In this document: positions 36,084 through 48,062 of the stretch, one piece after another
How positions within the stretch are numbered: the stretch's first letter is position 1
How the letters are laid out: each line of letters starts with the position of its first letter
NCBI GenBank assembly: GCA_022036555.1
Contig: CM039133.1
Span: 2,979,184 to 3,043,183, forward strand
Direction: 5' to 3'
Source: Microstegium vimineum
Taxonomy: Eukaryota; Streptophyta; Magnoliopsida; Poales; Poaceae
DNA: 64,000 bases
Position numbers and translations under genes: made by a program
The notes under the pieces: generated by a model
The model's input: only the letters and a program-made list of their open reading frames with translations
Databases searched by the model: none
Told to the model about the DNA's origin: nothing

Positions 36084-36860
36084 TTAGAGCTTACGGTGTA
36101 GATCTGTGAAGACAATTGCGAATCTACATAGGACATTAATAAAAAAACTTAATCTAAAAGATTTGCATGGGACAGAATATAGAGAGCGTAGCATAGAGAA
36201 AGGGAAGATAAGATAGCTGTTAGTGGTGGAGATGGGGGCCAGGTGGTTGATCGTGCCAACGACAGAGCAGGTGCAGTCCATCACCGGCAGCCGGCGGTGC
36301 TGCACTCCATTAGGATATGGGGGCAGGAGTGGCCACGGGGCTGCTGATGCAATGAAGGTCCTTGCTGCTGAACTTCTTGGTGTTGGCGAAGTCTGTGAAT
36401 TCGTGGAGACTGGCTGCGACTGCGATCCTGCGACTGCGATCCTGCAACCTGATCTGGCCAATTGCATCAGGATATCTAAGTGGAGGGAGCCCGTGACCTC
36501 ATGAATGGGAAAGGAAACCCTAGCCGTATGGGAAGAACGCAGTGCCACAGTGCGAGGGGAGCGTAGTAGAGGAAGAAGAACAGGTTCTTACCAGGTGCTG
36601 TAGCGAAGCACGAAGACGGGCGGAGGGAGCGCCGGTGGGGCGGGCAACGACGGATCCGCTACTCTTGTTCCCGCGGCGGCGGCGTCTAGAAAGGGAAGCT
36701 GGACTGCTGGAGAGCGGATGCCGATTTTTCTTCTGTACAGAGAAGCGAGCTGTGTTTTCTTTTTTTTTCCCCAAAGGGCAGCGCGGACGAACGACAGACA
36801 CGAGAAACTACGACCCCACACGCAGGATGAGGAATTCACATCGGGAACAGATTTTGTGAA
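36084..36860. other. GC-rich island with weak coding potential
   Basis: Composition rises sharply, with open frames on both strands (for example 36223-36504 plus and 36084-36548 minus). Neither resembles a family I know. On the minus strand a leader-like stretch and a possible donor (CTGGTAAGAACC near 36600) hint at a 5' gene fragment. It may be a captured or truncated first exon; no function is claimed. Confidence 0.3.
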
Positions 36861-37251
36861 TTAAAAAAATTGGCCATCAGGCACAGGTGGCAGACCCTGA
36901 GTGGTCCGTGGAGGGCTTGGGGCGTTGGAATCGTCGCGATTCTTTCCTCGATTAGGATGTAGATATTATATCAAAACTGTGGCCGTGTTCTGCATATGTA
37001 TTTAAAAGCACATGATACAAAAATTACTGAAATGTGTGGTGATTTTGTTGTGGACCGAGAAAACTAGGAAACAACAAGGAACACATATGACTTCAAGTGT
37101 TTTTTACTGCCAGAGATTACTATAATAATTAAGATGTATATATAACAAAGATCAATATTAATTTGTACCTAACAATACAAACCATGATGCAAACATGCTG
37201 ATGAACCAAGTATTCATCTGTATGTGCACAACATGTTGTGATCGGCATAGG

Positions 37252-37960
37252 AAGATTTGGAGATGTGGGGCCCACAGGGTTGAGAAGGAAAGGAATCAAA
37301 GATCTCTCTCGGGTCGATCGGGTGCAAAAATCCTGCTGCCATTGATTACAAACCCTGTGGGCCGTTTCTGTGCTTGCCGTTACAAACTTTCTAACATTGG
37401 CTAAAGTTTGGCCTGTCCTCCGATGCAAAATCTTATTTTTGCCTCAACTACTGTCTCACCTCCACCTCTCAAAATCGTTCCACTTATGTCCCCGCTCTAA
37501 ATATTTTAAAAATGTTTAATTTTATAAACGCCTTTACCTTTTCTTTATATATAAAAAGTATAATGAGTACTTTCTCCGTTCAAAAATGATAATCGTATTA
37601 GACCAAAATAAAAGTCATACAAAATAGATTTTGACTATTAATTTCTCTTATAATATAAAGTCGTTGACTAAAACATCAATATCATCTTAGAGACATTTTT
37701 AACATAAATCTGTTGTTCTAAGTTCTATGCTCTAAACATTCACAATTTGGCTAATTGTTAATCAAAATTTATAAAGTTTAACTTTTCCTTTAGTCTAATA
37801 CAATTATATATGATTTATGAATAAGACGAGAGATGTAGTTACCTTTTAAAATTAGGAGTGCAAATGTACGCCCTAAAAAATTATCAAAATTATAATTATA
37901 TCTAAATTTTCATAAGTTATGCTCCTCCTCTATATATAGCACATGCATATGCACCAAAAT
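37252..37960. repeat. Duplicated promoter block, copy 2 (no gene)
   Basis: Same order as 27948-28640: AAGATTTGGAGATGTGGGGC, the AAGGAATCAAAGATCTCTCT block, TTTCTGTGCTTGCCGTTAC, then the Stowaway-like MITE and GTTATGCTCCTCCTCT. A tandem GGTCG stretch present in copy 1 is missing, and the 106-aa gene is absent on the side where it lies in copy 1. Confidence 0.8.
37567..37830. mobile_element. Stowaway-like MITE, copy 2
   Basis: The left end TTTCTCCGTTCAAAAATGATAATCG keeps more of the CTCCGT terminus than copy 1, while the right end (AAGACGAGAGATGTAG) is eroded. Together the two copies define the element. It was co-duplicated with the surrounding block. Confidence 0.65.
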
Positions 37961-38009
37961 GCACGTGCGCGCATTAGCAAGTTTCAAACCTTTGACGAGC
38001 GAGCTACAA

Positions 38010-38160
38010 TATGCTCAATTGCCTTTCACCGTGCGGGGATTGGGGAATATTGGGAATATATGCTTCAGAATAACGTCTCAGTCACACAAGGCAAACTACT
38101 TCCTTCAGATTACTGTCACTTGGGTTCTCAAATTCTGGCCGGAGATTACAATGTTTGTTG
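38010..38160. repeat. Inverted copy of the 23.7-kb block
   Basis: TTCACCGTGCGGGGATT, CAGAATAACGTCTCA, ATTACTGTCACTTGGGTTCT and CTGGCCGGAGATTACA are the inverse complement of sequence at about 23650-23815 and 27375-27420. This places a fragment of the subfamily-1 unit downstream flank here in opposite orientation. Confidence 0.75.
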
Positions 38161-38480
38161 AATAAGGTGGTGTTTAGGACTACCCCGCTTCATGTTTTTT
38201 AGTCAAAAGCTTTCAGCTTCACGCACTCGCTTCGAGGAAAAAGTGTGGAGTTGTGAGAGTACCTGAAGACGAGCTCTATAAACTTCAGGTTTTTATGGAG
38301 CTGCTCCACTTTGAACTTTGCGGAGCAGAGTTTGACACGCTCTAATTCTCACAAAAAAAAATAATTGGGGTAAAAGAATTCAGACACGTGCATGTCGTCG
38401 CATTGCGTGGTTTTTGGGGCCGTTAATATGGCCTCATGGGGAAGCTTCATTCTGCAAGTCGGCTCGCATTTGTTTTTGAG

Positions 38481-38791
38481 AAACTTTTCCCTTTAATTCC
38501 TGCGCAAGCTTTATTCTGGCTCATACTTTTCATTCCTTTTCTTGGGCATCGGCTTCTTCTTAGAGGTCCATCAACGGACACGTTTCAGCCTGCAAAGCCA
38601 GGTGCGTGCGCCCTCACCCTGGTGGGCCGTCGTCCAACGTCGACCCAGATCAGCGCCGCACCGGCCTCCTCCGTCTTTGGCTGACGGATCGGGCCTGCTC
38701 TCAGCGTCCAACTACCTCCCGTTTTTCCGAGTCCGAGTCTCTGCACCATGGGCCCATACGGGGCTTTATATTATATTAATATTACTATCAC
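38481..38791 (+). repeat. Promoter-like module R, copy 2 (no gene attached)
   Basis: It opens AACTTTTCCCTTTAATTCCT, contains CTTGGGCATCGGC, GCCTGCAAAGCCAGGTGCG and CCCAGATCAGCGCCG, and ends GGGGCTTTATATTATATTAA. It is nearly identical in layout to copy 3, which sits upstream of the 45.1-kb gene. Here only AT-rich DNA follows. Confidence 0.8.
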
Positions 38792-39109
38792 ACCTGTATA
38801 TGAAAAAATAGGTATAAAAAACGTAAAATATGAATAAATATGCAATACTTTTGTTTGTGTTTTAGTTAACGTTCGTTTTTTCTCGCACGGAAATGTATAC
38901 ATCTTAGTATCTATATATATATATCGCAAAATTTTAGCCTTTTTTTTCGTCCATCTATTTGTTTTTGTGTCCATCTCCCTCAAACTACCGTACAATAAAA
39001 ACTTTCTTTCGTACGGACTTTATATATATAACACGTGCCCATATATGAGTTAGAATAATTCTTGTCTAGCGCGATATAAAGTCCAATTCGAAAATGTATT
39101 GAAGCGGTA

Positions 39110-39345
39110 CGGTGTTTGGAACTCATAAGCCATGCTTATATATGTTTATGAAAAAAATACAAGAAAATACAACGGAAGTTATTTTTATACAATGCTAAAT
39201 CAGGAAAAAAAACTCGTATTGAACGGTACGGTGTTTGGAACTCATAAGCTATGCTTATATATATATATATGTTTATGAAAAAAATACAAGAAAAATACAA
39301 CGAAAGTTATTTTTACAATGCTAAATCAGGAAAAAAAACTAAGGA
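39110..39345. repeat. Tandem duplication of about 118 bp
   Basis: CGGTACGGTGTTTGGAACTC, then CATGCTTATATATG and AATGCTAAATCAGGAAAAAA, occur twice in direct order with a few differences and a longer TA run in the second copy. Confidence 0.85.
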
Positions 39346-39544
39346 CACAACAAAATGGAAAAGAAAAAAAGGACACGTTAGACTCCGTACGGGCCTTGAT
39401 ATAGGAAAAAGAAAAAAAATAAATACGGGCCTTGATATAGGAAAAAGAAAAAAAAATAAATACCGACTCCATATAGAAATTAAAAGAAAAAAAGAAAAAC
39501 TATAGAGAAAAGGAAAAAAATAATAGGACACGTATGCTACTGGG

Positions 39545-39549
<5 letters not shown>

Positions 39550-39579
<30 letters not shown>
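39550..39579. repeat. (AT)n microsatellite
   Basis: About 15 uninterrupted TA dinucleotides. Confidence 0.95.
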
Positions 39580-39581
<2 letters not shown>

Positions 39582-39599
39582 AACCAGCAAAATTAAAAA

Positions 39600-40475
39600 G
39601 GAAAAAAGACATGTTATGAACCGAACAGACTTCATATGAAACTCATATTTGAATTTTTTATATTATATCTTGTGTGCATCAACCTCCCCTCAAATTGATT
39701 TCTATCTATCCATGTCTTACCTGTGCTAGACCAGTACAATCTAGGAAAGCTCCACAAGAAATCAGTCAGATAATAGACCTATAAAACAAAATATATAAAA
39801 ACAAAAAAAACACAAATCGGAATTTCTTGTCGAAGCCAACGATGACGTGCTCGTGCCGGTGTGCCGGTGCCGGACAACCCTCCTGGGGTGACAGTGCACG
39901 CTACACCAACCCGCAGAGCCCAAGTATAAGCAATAATATTTGTACCTAGCAGTGTGTTCACGGTGTTCTCGATAACAACCGCAACGTGATGATCTTGACA
40001 CTCCAAAGCTCTATCGTCATCGAAATTGACATTGCAGCTAGAGAATCAAAACATGTTCTCCATCTTCGATGAGGTTAGCTGGGTGACGACCGAATCTACC
40101 CCACGGAACTATCAATGCGGGGGTTCCTTAGTCTCGACGAGATGTCATTCCAAAAGTATGACACACTGAATACGAAATCGAGGCTAAGCTTGGCGAGGTG
40201 CTCTGGTGCATTGATAAGGGCCGCAGTGCCAATTGCAAATTGTCAAAGCTAAGCATCTGACCAACGACGTTGTTTTAGTATGTATAAATATTGTTGTATA
40301 TATAATACTAAATTTTAGACTTTGTTTATTGTCACTCTGAATGCTAGAGTTTTTTTCTCTGGTTGTAACACACAGACATATTTTGCTAGTATAATTTAAA
40401 GAACACAAGTTTAGGCTTCTTTTACCCGACCGCGATACAGTCATTCTTTGACCAAACAAAAGTTTCTAACAGCTG

Positions 40476-40509
<34 letters not shown>

Positions 40510-41240
40510 AACTACTACTCCATAGCTGGCTACAAAATAACTTATTTTGTAGCCAGACCCAACTAATACAAATACTTAGCCTATCTAGCTAATTAATGCC
40601 TCGGGCATGCGGGCATGCGGCTCAGCAACTGAAATTAATTGCTCAGCTTGGCATGCAATTTAAATGCAAACACTTGCTACCAAATAAGGATTATTGTTAT
40701 TATAATGGCTAGACCAATTTACTGTACATGAATTACAATAATTCAAATGACTTGGACGACATTGTTTCTCATGAGGAGTGACCAAAATTTGACCGAAATT
40801 CAAATGAAACCAAATTACTGTAACAATGAGACTAAGTTACCATAAAGTAATTACGATAATTAGGATTGTTTGGAACAAAAATTACGATAATCAGGTATTA
40901 TGCTAATTTTCGTGTTCTGATACTGCTGCCGCGAAGAATTAGAAAGCAATTTGTTTAATGTGCAGATCATTGGATAAGTGCAACTGATATGGAACAAGAA
41001 ATTTGTCATTGATTAAAACACTCGAGATATTAGGAGGGGGGAAATCAGAAATGATAAAATAGCAACTATGATGATGTGCAATGATCTATTACAGCAATAG
41101 AATTATAGAACGACAAGAAAGAAAAATAGATGAAGAAAGCAATAGTCAAAGTCTATGGAATATGGTAAGAGCGACGTACTGATATGCATGATCGATGGAC
41201 CGGAGTGCATGGCATCATCCAGGTTCAATGAGCACGTGAA
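39600..41240. other. Intergenic region with a possible retroelement scrap
   Basis: AT-rich except about 39830-40260. That moderately GC-rich stretch has interrupted minus-strand readings but no motif that fixes a family. An (AT)n run lies at about 40478-40507. The rest (40508-41240) shows no recognisable feature. Confidence 0.35.
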
Positions 41241-42110
41241 ATCACATACTAACCTCAGGAGGAGCTAGCTTCCATGCGCCTGTGTGTAGAGATGGCCGGA
41301 TCATAGCATGCCTAGACCGCGGCACTGGTGGATGAAGGGACATGCGAAGAGCAGCCCAACAATCGTTCAAGGCCGGCGGCCGGACGGAGCGAGCGAGCTT
41401 ATTGCGCGCGCGCCATGTCTGTTGGGGGGGCTCGGCTTGGTATCCAACCGAGTAATTTTTGCTTGACGTGTATGATGCCTTGTTAATTAGCTCTGCATGC
41501 ATATACTACGGCACGGTCAACTAGATTTGTGGAAATCGAGAGCAAATCAAGCAAAATCAATCGGTGGCCTAACTTTCCAAAAATTAGCGTTGTAGTTATC
41601 CTACTCAATCACGTGGTTCCCTCAGCTGCATGCAATGGACGTTGCTTAAATTAAGGCCAGTCACCAACCACGAAATATAAAAGGATTGGCTAAATTTTAG
41701 GTGAGCCCGTGAGTAGACCGGTATTGCATATATTTTATATTAAATTTGTAGTTTTAGTTTGTTAAAATTTCGATACACACAATCAGCAATTTTTTGGTCC
41801 GAGAATAAAAAATATGTTAGACAAATCCATAAATCTGAAAAAAAAATCTTATATAAATTGGCACACAAATAATTTAACAATTTATAATTATTTTTATACT
41901 CAGACAAGGACAAAAAATTAATATGTCATGACACAAAGACAAACAACAAATCACAAAAGTGGACAATTTTGTTCTACTATTAGTAGTACAAGAGTAATTT
42001 TATTATTTTAAAATTCAGGCACTTGAAATACAAGAGAAGTGCAAAATAAACTATCATCTGCAGTCTATAGTGTACCCAATATATTTTAATATTCTAGTAA
42101 ATAATTCTGC
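41241..42110. other. Intergenic region, nothing recognised
   Basis: A minus-strand ORF of 86 codons at 41242-41502 has no domain and no supporting structure. The remainder is AT-rich. Confidence 0.35.
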
Positions 42111-42111
42111 A

Positions 42112-42120
<9 letters not shown>

Positions 42121-42159
<39 letters not shown>
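42121..42159. repeat. (TA)n microsatellite
   Basis: About 19 TA dinucleotides following an A run. Confidence 0.95.
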
Positions 42160-42169
42160 CCCTAACTAC

Positions 42170-42560
42170 ACTTAGAATGGAAAGACATAGATTCTAGTAA
42201 ATAATTATGTTGTACTTAAAAAACTAGTAAAGATTACTATAAAAATCTAGTAATTAGGAAAGACATAGATTCTAGTAAATAATTTTATTCTACTTAAAAA
42301 TCTGGTAAAGATTACTATAAAAAACTAGTAATTGTTATTGTAACTAGTAAGGGCGGAAAGACATATTCTAGTAAATATTTTTGTTCTACTTAAAGGTTAA
42401 AAATCTGGTAAAGATTACGATAAAAATCTGTAATTATCACTGCAACTAGTGGGGCGGAAGACATAGATTCTAGTAAATAATTATGTTGTACTTAAAATCT
42501 GATAAAGATTACTATAAAAATCTAGTTATTATTACTGTAAGTCTGTAACTAGTAACGGTA
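42170..42560. repeat. AT-rich tandem repeat, four to five copies of 80-100 bp
   Basis: GGAAAGACATAG or a variant starts at about 42178, 42258, 42354, 42448 and 42548, each followed by ATTCTAGTAAATAAT, TACTTAAAAATCTGGTAAAG and ATTACTATAAAAATCTAG. Copies differ by small indels, so the array is not recent. Confidence 0.85.
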
Positions 42561-43038
42561 GAAAGTCATAGTTTAGCGTAAATTGGCCTCATCATGTTCT
42601 ATATATTCTCGTAACGTGATATGATAGGTTTGTCTTTCTTTTTAGTATTCTCGTAACTCTAATTGCATGCAAGATTACACTAGCTTCATATTCTCCAAAA
42701 AAAAAAAAGATTACACTAGCTTGATCATGTATATTCTCGTAACCCATCTATCCATGTAGGTTCATGTATAGTATTCTCGTATGCTTGCATCGTCAAGGAT
42801 ATATGTTATTATATTATATTCCAAACATCTGGCCTGATTAATTAGCTGCGTTGATGCCGTTCCATCACTAATCGACGTAATTGCTGTTGCTAAAAAAACC
42901 AATAACGTAATTGCTGGTTGCCGCTAGGCTCACATCCCCGCATGCATGGGTTAGTTTGTCATAACTACTCCGTTCACTCGCTTGCTCGGCTGGACACGAA
43001 AGGAGTAACGCTTGGCTGGCCGGCTGGATCGGATCAAC

Positions 43039-43040
<2 letters not shown>

Positions 43041-43072
<32 letters not shown>
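43041..43072. repeat. (TA)n microsatellite downstream of the F-box gene
   Basis: About 16 TA dinucleotides, 20 bp beyond the F-box stop codon. Confidence 0.95.
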
Positions 43073-43076
<4 letters not shown>

Positions 43077-43088
43077 TTGTTGAAGACA

Positions 43089-44336
43089 CTAGAGTAGAAA
43101 TACTTCATCTTTGTACGTGGACGAATCCATCTCGTACGGGGACCTACAGGCACTGCGCCTGCTGGATCCGATCAGCCGGGGCGACCTCCCGTCGACGCCG
43201 ATGAGGAAGTGGTGCTCGACGTTTCGGTCGTACCTGTCGGTGCCGGTGCCGAACAAGTAACCGCTCCTCGGGCAGAAGCCAGACACGTTCATCTTGCCCA
43301 TGCTCGGGCAATAACTCGGCGGGAGCAGCTTCTGCACGTCGTCGATCGTCCGCCGCAGCGTCCAGTACTGGTCATCATCGTCACCGACGAGCACCAACAC
43401 CTTCATCTGGCGTGAACAAGAAATTATCTTTACCAGAGATAGCCAGCCGTCCTCCGACACCGCCAGGACGACGTGCGAGCTTTCTTCCATGGTGTCGTCG
43501 ACGAGATCCGGCGGCAGCTCCGTGGTCCATGTCCGTTCGGTGCGCAGGTCCATGGAGAACATGCACTCGCGTATTCCTCTGTTCAGGTTCAGGGCGTTTC
43601 GATTAGGAATCAGATTGACAAACCAGCTGACGGCGCCGCCGTGGCAGACCACCCTCGACGGGTGACCACATGTCCGACGTCCTCCGCCGCCAACTTCGCC
43701 GACCGCTTGACCGGCCCCCACGCGGCGGTGGTGGAGGAGAAGATCTGGTAGGTCGTGCCGTACTTGAGGTCTCCTAGCCAATCCACGGCGAGTATCCACA
43801 CCGCCCCCGTCTCGTCGTCGTCGTAGCCGGTGACGAGAACGTACATGCACCTCGATGACCTATTATCGTCGAATTTGGCGGCGGGCAGGACCCTACATAC
43901 TCCTGTGTGCGCGGTGCACAGGCAGAGACAGTCACACGCGCCATTGTCGTCTTCTCCGAGGAGCAGGAAGCCGTCGCGGGACGACAACAGATGGCTGTAC
44001 AGCCTGCCGTCGTCGACGCAGACGCCGGTCTCCGGCACGAGGAAAGGGGAAGCAGCAGGCACCGCCGTTTGGGTCGGACGCCACCGGAACGTACTGCAGC
44101 TTCCACCGGAGATGTTGTCGTCGTCCCGGGCGCAAGTGATTCTCCAAGAAGCCGAGGGGCAGGCTGGGAAGAAAGCAGTCAGGACGAGGCCGGAGGCAGG
44201 AGGCGACGTTGATGATGGCGCGCCGCCATGGCCGGCATGCGGCGGCGCATCGGATCACCGCGGAGACGTCTAGGTGGCTCAAGATGTCGACGAGTAGATC
44301 GTCGGGCAGTGTCGACCACTTGTCCTCGTCCATCAC
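43089..44336 (-). pseudogene. F-box protein gene with two frameshifts
   Basis: On the minus strand the reading starts at ATG 44336 with an F-box (STLPDDLLVDILSHLDVSAV, then CAAACRPWRRAI; residues about 8-45). It shifts frame near 44060 to VPETGVCVDDGRLYSH and WGPVKRSAKLAAEDVG, and shifts again near 43665 to RVVCHGGAVSWFVNL, ending with YKDEVFLL and a TAG at 43089. The three frames together give a full F-box/DUF-type grass protein of about 410 aa, with no stop inside each piece. F-box proteins are substrate adaptors of SCF ubiquitin ligases. Two single-base errors or a young pseudogene both fit. No intron sites explain the shifts. Confidence 0.7.
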
Positions 44337-44686
44337 GTTTGTTTTTTTCTTCTTGATTCAACCATCACGTACGTTTAGTTTTGGGAACGGGTTATTGAGA
44401 AAACACACGTACGGGGCTGCGCCTTGTGCAAGGCAAATCGTATCATGTTCGATCTATTAGAGCATCTCCAAAAATTTGGCAAATAAACTTTATATTTATA
44501 TTTTTTTGACAAATTAAAACAAGAAAAAGTGGTTAACCCAACTTGAAAAATTTCTCAACTTGGCAAATTTATTGCCCCAGCGCTTATCCTATTTTGGACT
44601 TGCCAAATTAAAAAAAAAAAAAGACCACACGTTTATCCTTAAATATCATACTGCCCCAGGCGCGAGCGGACGCCGACGCAAATTTA

Positions 44687-44997
44687 AACTTTTCCCTTTA
44701 AATCCTGCCCAAGCTTCATTCTGGCCCACACTTTTTATTTTCTTGGGCATTGCCCTCTTCTTACCGGTCCATCAGCGGACGCAAGCCAGCCTGCAAAGCC
44801 CAGGTGCGAGCGCCCTCACCCTGGCGGGTCGTCGTCCAACGTCAGCCCAGATCAGCGCCGTGCTGGCCTCCTCCGTCTGTGCGGCTGACGGATCGGGCCC
44901 GTTAATTCTAATCGTCCAACTACCTCCCGTTTTTTCGAGTCCGAGTCTCTGCACTGCGGGCCCACACGGGGCTTTATATTATATTACTATATCACGC
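44687..44997 (+). promoter_or_regulatory. Promoter-like module R, copy 3, upstream of the 45.1-kb gene
   Basis: Same blocks as the other R copies, ending GGGGCTTTATATTATATTAC with a TATA-like TTTATATTATATT at 44973-44985. The ATG of the copia-protease-like gene lies about 150 bp further on, a normal plant spacing. This is the only copy with a co-oriented intact gene, which is why the repeat is read as a promoter module. Confidence 0.65.
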
Positions 44998-45124
44998 CCC
45001 GACTCTACCAAACCGAACGGGAGCAGCAGCAGCAGCAGGAAAACCGAGCCCTACCAAATCGCATCTCTCCTCGCCGTCGTCGCTGAATCATCCGGCGGTG
45101 GTGGTGGGTGGAAGAAGAACAGAA

Positions 45125-46000
45125 ATGCCGGTGGCAAACATCAACGCCAACGCCGACGACATGTATGCTTACACCGCACAAGCATCCGTATCAGCACCAC
45201 AACCGCCGGCAGCAGCAGCAGCACCTGGCGCTGACGACGACGACGACGACGATGGCAGCAGCTCTTCCTCCTCTTCGCGACGACCATCGCCATCAGCGCC
45301 ACGGCGGCGGCGGCCAAAGTTGATCTTGGATTCAGGCGCCGATATCCACGTGGTGGGCGACGCAACGCTCCTCACAAACCTCCGCGACGCGCCGGCGGGG
45401 ATACGTGTCTTGGTGGCGGACGGCAACGCGCTGCCCGTCACCAAGATCGGCGACATACAGATGACCGCCGACGGCTGCTTCACGATCCCTGGCGTCCACC
45501 TCGCGCCAGAGCTCAAGTTCGACGTCATCAGCGTCCGCGTGCTCACCAGGAGCAGGATCTGCACGTGGTTCGATGGACACCACGCGACGATGTACGCCGG
45601 GCCTGAGGTTGTCGGCGTCGCCGTCGCTCCACGAGACGAGAACGGCCTCTACGTGCTGCAGTTCTTGAGCGTGCCTGAAATTGCTGCTGCTGATTCGTCT
45701 GGTAATGGCTTGGGTGGAGACATAAAATTAGTGCCCACGTGGTGCCGCCGCGCCTCCGCACATAGCACTACTTCACGTGAGGCTAGTTTTTCCAATCAGA
45801 GCCAGAACCAAAACCAGAGCACTACTAGCACCCGGGGAGTGGCGAGTGAGATTGGAGCTCCCTGTCGGATCAGGAGGGTATGCGGTGCTTTGACTCAAAG
45901 TCACCCCCATCTTCCCGCTGACCCCTTACTGGATCATCGACATGTGCATCCAGCGGTAAGCTTAACTTTGGGAGGTGCTCGGAACCACCGATCATGGTGA
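45125..46000 (+). CDS. Stand-alone copia-type protease/beta-barrel domain protein, subfamily 2 copy C (291 aa)
   Basis: A single open frame of 291 aa from ATG 45125 (an in-frame codon at 45098 is less likely). It has an Ala/Pro-rich N-terminus, an Asp run and Ser run (about 37-51), then PKLILDSGADIHVVGD with the catalytic D69-S70-G71 of copia aspartic proteases. VLVADGNALPVTKIGDIQ, FTIPGVHLAPEL and ISVRVLTRS follow, then GLYVLQFL. This is the Pol protease/beta-barrel unit; no gag, integrase or RT is joined to it. The last about 90 residues have no match in copies D and E and may be read-through into other DNA. Retropepsins act as dimers, so activity is possible. Function is unknown. Confidence 0.72.
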   Translation: MPVANINANADDMYAYTAQASVSAPQPPAAAAAPGADDDDDDDGSSSSSSSRRPSPSAPRRRRPKLILDSGADIHVVGDATLLTNLRDAPAGIRVLVADGNALPVTKIGDIQMTADGCFTIPGVHLAPELKFDVISVRVLTRSRICTWFDGHHATMYAGPEVVGVAVAPRDENGLYVLQFLSVPEIAAADSSGNGLGGDIKLVPTWCRRASAHSTTSREASFSNQSQNQNQSTTSTRGVASEIGAPCRIRRVCGALTQSHPHLPADPLLDHRHVHPAVSLTLGGARNHRSW

Positions 46001-47191
46001 TTTTTCTTCGGATCAACTCCATTCAGGAAGGCGATGAATGCTCGATTCCCCATGGTTGGGCCACTGGAATTCGATCGGAATAGCTCTTAGCTTAACCTTC
46101 GATCCATCAATGAACTCAAATGGGAATGAATTTCTCGCAGAATCCTGTTTAAAGCTCCTAACCAAGGTATCGATTGGTAAGCTAACTCCACGACTCCTCT
46201 CACCGCGCTTCAGACTCTCGCTCAAAGTCGGGAAAACCTAATTGCGATCCACATCAGGAAATCTATCCTCGACACGATTTGCAAAATTGTTGAGCGGAAG
46301 ATTCTTCTTACGCCAGATGTCACGCAGAGTTATGAGATCATCCACGGTCTCACCTTCCACCGGCAATTGCGAAGTCTCGGTCATCCCCGCCTCGCCTCAC
46401 CTCTGCATAGGGGTTTGCAGGGACGACAGGAAGCGGCGGAGCCCCCCGAGACCAGAGTAGGATCAGCGGCGTCCGCCGATCGGTACCCGATGTCGACATC
46501 GTCAGAGTGGGCCGGATGTGGTGTCGGTGGCGCAGAGGGTGGTGTCGCTCGCCGCCATTATTTGAGAAGGTTCTCTTTAATATTTCTAATAATGGTACAA
46601 GCTTCATGCTTAGCGAGAACCTCTTTTACCTCCGGCAAGTGAGTTCTAACATTGATGATCGACATGTCCGACTTGAAATGTCGGTCTTGCCGATGAACCA
46701 ACATTGGTATGGCCCATGTCATGAATCGGCCTCTCACGGTTTTGTTTGTTTTGCCATGAATTTTAAGCATTGATCAAAAACATGTTGAGGAACGAGATTT
46801 CCTGACGATTTTACCGCTGCTCTGCTCCATTACAGAGCACTGGCCGCCGCCAAGGTATTGGGTTTTTACTGTGGTACATCCAAATAACTATGACCCGTTC
46901 ATTTATTTCGATCGGACAGTCAAGATCACCTATTACCTCCTAGGTGAAATGTATATTTAATTAATTTTAATTTAATAAAATATGATAAATGAGGAAAGTT
47001 TTAAAAATAAGAATCTCTATTTTAGATTTGATTGACGCATGTGTGATTTTTGACTGATATGATTAATCTTTTTTATTCTATAACTTTATATTAATATATT
47101 CTTATTACTATATAAATAATTTTATATGTGATATGTACGTGATTTGGGGAATGCGGAGGTCACGATCCCGGGTGTCTCCCCGTCATTACAT
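46001..47191. other. Spacer between copies C and D with degenerate coding traces
   Basis: Minus-strand readings at 46013-46225 (FEFIDGSKVKLRAI) and 46558-46770 (RGRFMTWAIPMLVHRQDRHF) look like pieces of one degenerate transposon-related protein, but I cannot name the family. About 46900-47120 is AT-rich and empty. Confidence 0.35.
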
Positions 47192-47784
47192 ATGGTGGCC
47201 CCGGGCGGAGGAGGAAGAGGAACGGCGGTAGACATGGAGATTTTTGACCAGCTAGCTGCAGAAGCAGCAGCTGGTGACGACGATGGCAGCGGCAGGCCAC
47301 CACAGCCAAAGCTGGAGCTGGATTCAGGTGCCGGGGTGTCCATATGGTGCGCGAAGCCAGACTCCTCTCCGACCTCCGCGACGCGCCGCCGGGGATGATG
47401 GCGATGGCGGTGGATGGCAACATGAAGATCCCTGGCTTCGCAACGATCCCCGACGTTTACGTTGTGCCACAGCTGAAAGTAGTAGACGGCCTCATCAGCG
47501 TCCGTCAGCTCGCCAGGCAGAGCGGCATCTGCACGGTGTTCGTCGGAGACTGGGCGATGATGTACGCCGGGAACAAGCTGGTCGGCGTTGCAGTCGCTCC
47601 ACAAGAGAATTTGCACGCTCCACAAGAGAATTTGCACAGTCTCGACCTCTACGTACTGCGATTCTTCAGCGTGCCAGAAATTGATCCTGCTGCTGCTTCA
47701 TCTCGTAACTACTGCTTGGATGATGAAGAAAAGCAATTAGTGCTGCCCGTGGCGCGGCTCCTCCGCACGCGTTCGGTGCCTTGA
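47192..47784 (+). pseudogene. Copia-type protease/beta-barrel gene, subfamily 2 copy D, frameshifted at the active site
   Basis: From ATG 47192 the frame reads an acidic leader and PKLELDSGAGV (D44-S45-G46). A +2/-1 shift in a G run at about 47333-47337 then moves the reading to VREARLLSDLRDAPPG, IPGFATIPDVYVVP, GLISVRQLARQSG, MMYAGNKLVGVAVAP and LYVLRFFSVPEI, ending at TGA 47784. Aligned with copy E, everything after the shift is well conserved. The block corresponding to KxxITKVGRIQ is partly deleted (in frame). A 21-bp in-frame tandem duplication (APQENLH twice) lies at 47596-47637. One base change would reopen it, so a sequencing error is possible. Confidence 0.7.
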
Positions 47785-48062
47785 GCCAGATCGAGCGCTT
47801 CTCGTACGTGGAGTCTAGGACCGTCTCTAGAAATTTGCCCCCCCGGAGCAAAATACCCGTTGGTGCCTAAAATTTACCGTATTCAGTTATAACTTTTTTG
47901 TGTGAAACATATTCAGATATAATGTAAACAAGAAATACAGTTAGTTATAGAACTTTTATATGTAAGTAGAGATTTGCTTGCTACCATGAATATTCTGACA
48001 AAATCACTAGCCTTCTCAGTCTTCCAAATTGAGACTTGGCATGTGGTTTAGGTTGGGAAACA
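47785..48062. other. Spacer between copy D and a LINE fragment
   Basis: Non-coding AT-rich DNA; no feature recognised. Confidence 0.4.

Noticed and set aside
39313..39612. Hydrophobic minus-strand ORF of 99 codons as a membrane protein
   Set aside because: It is the translation of A-rich tracts and the (AT)n microsatellite; composition explains it.
45141..45761. Minus-strand ORFs opposite copy C
   Set aside because: Shadow frames of the GC-rich plus-strand gene, which carries the recognisable protease motif.
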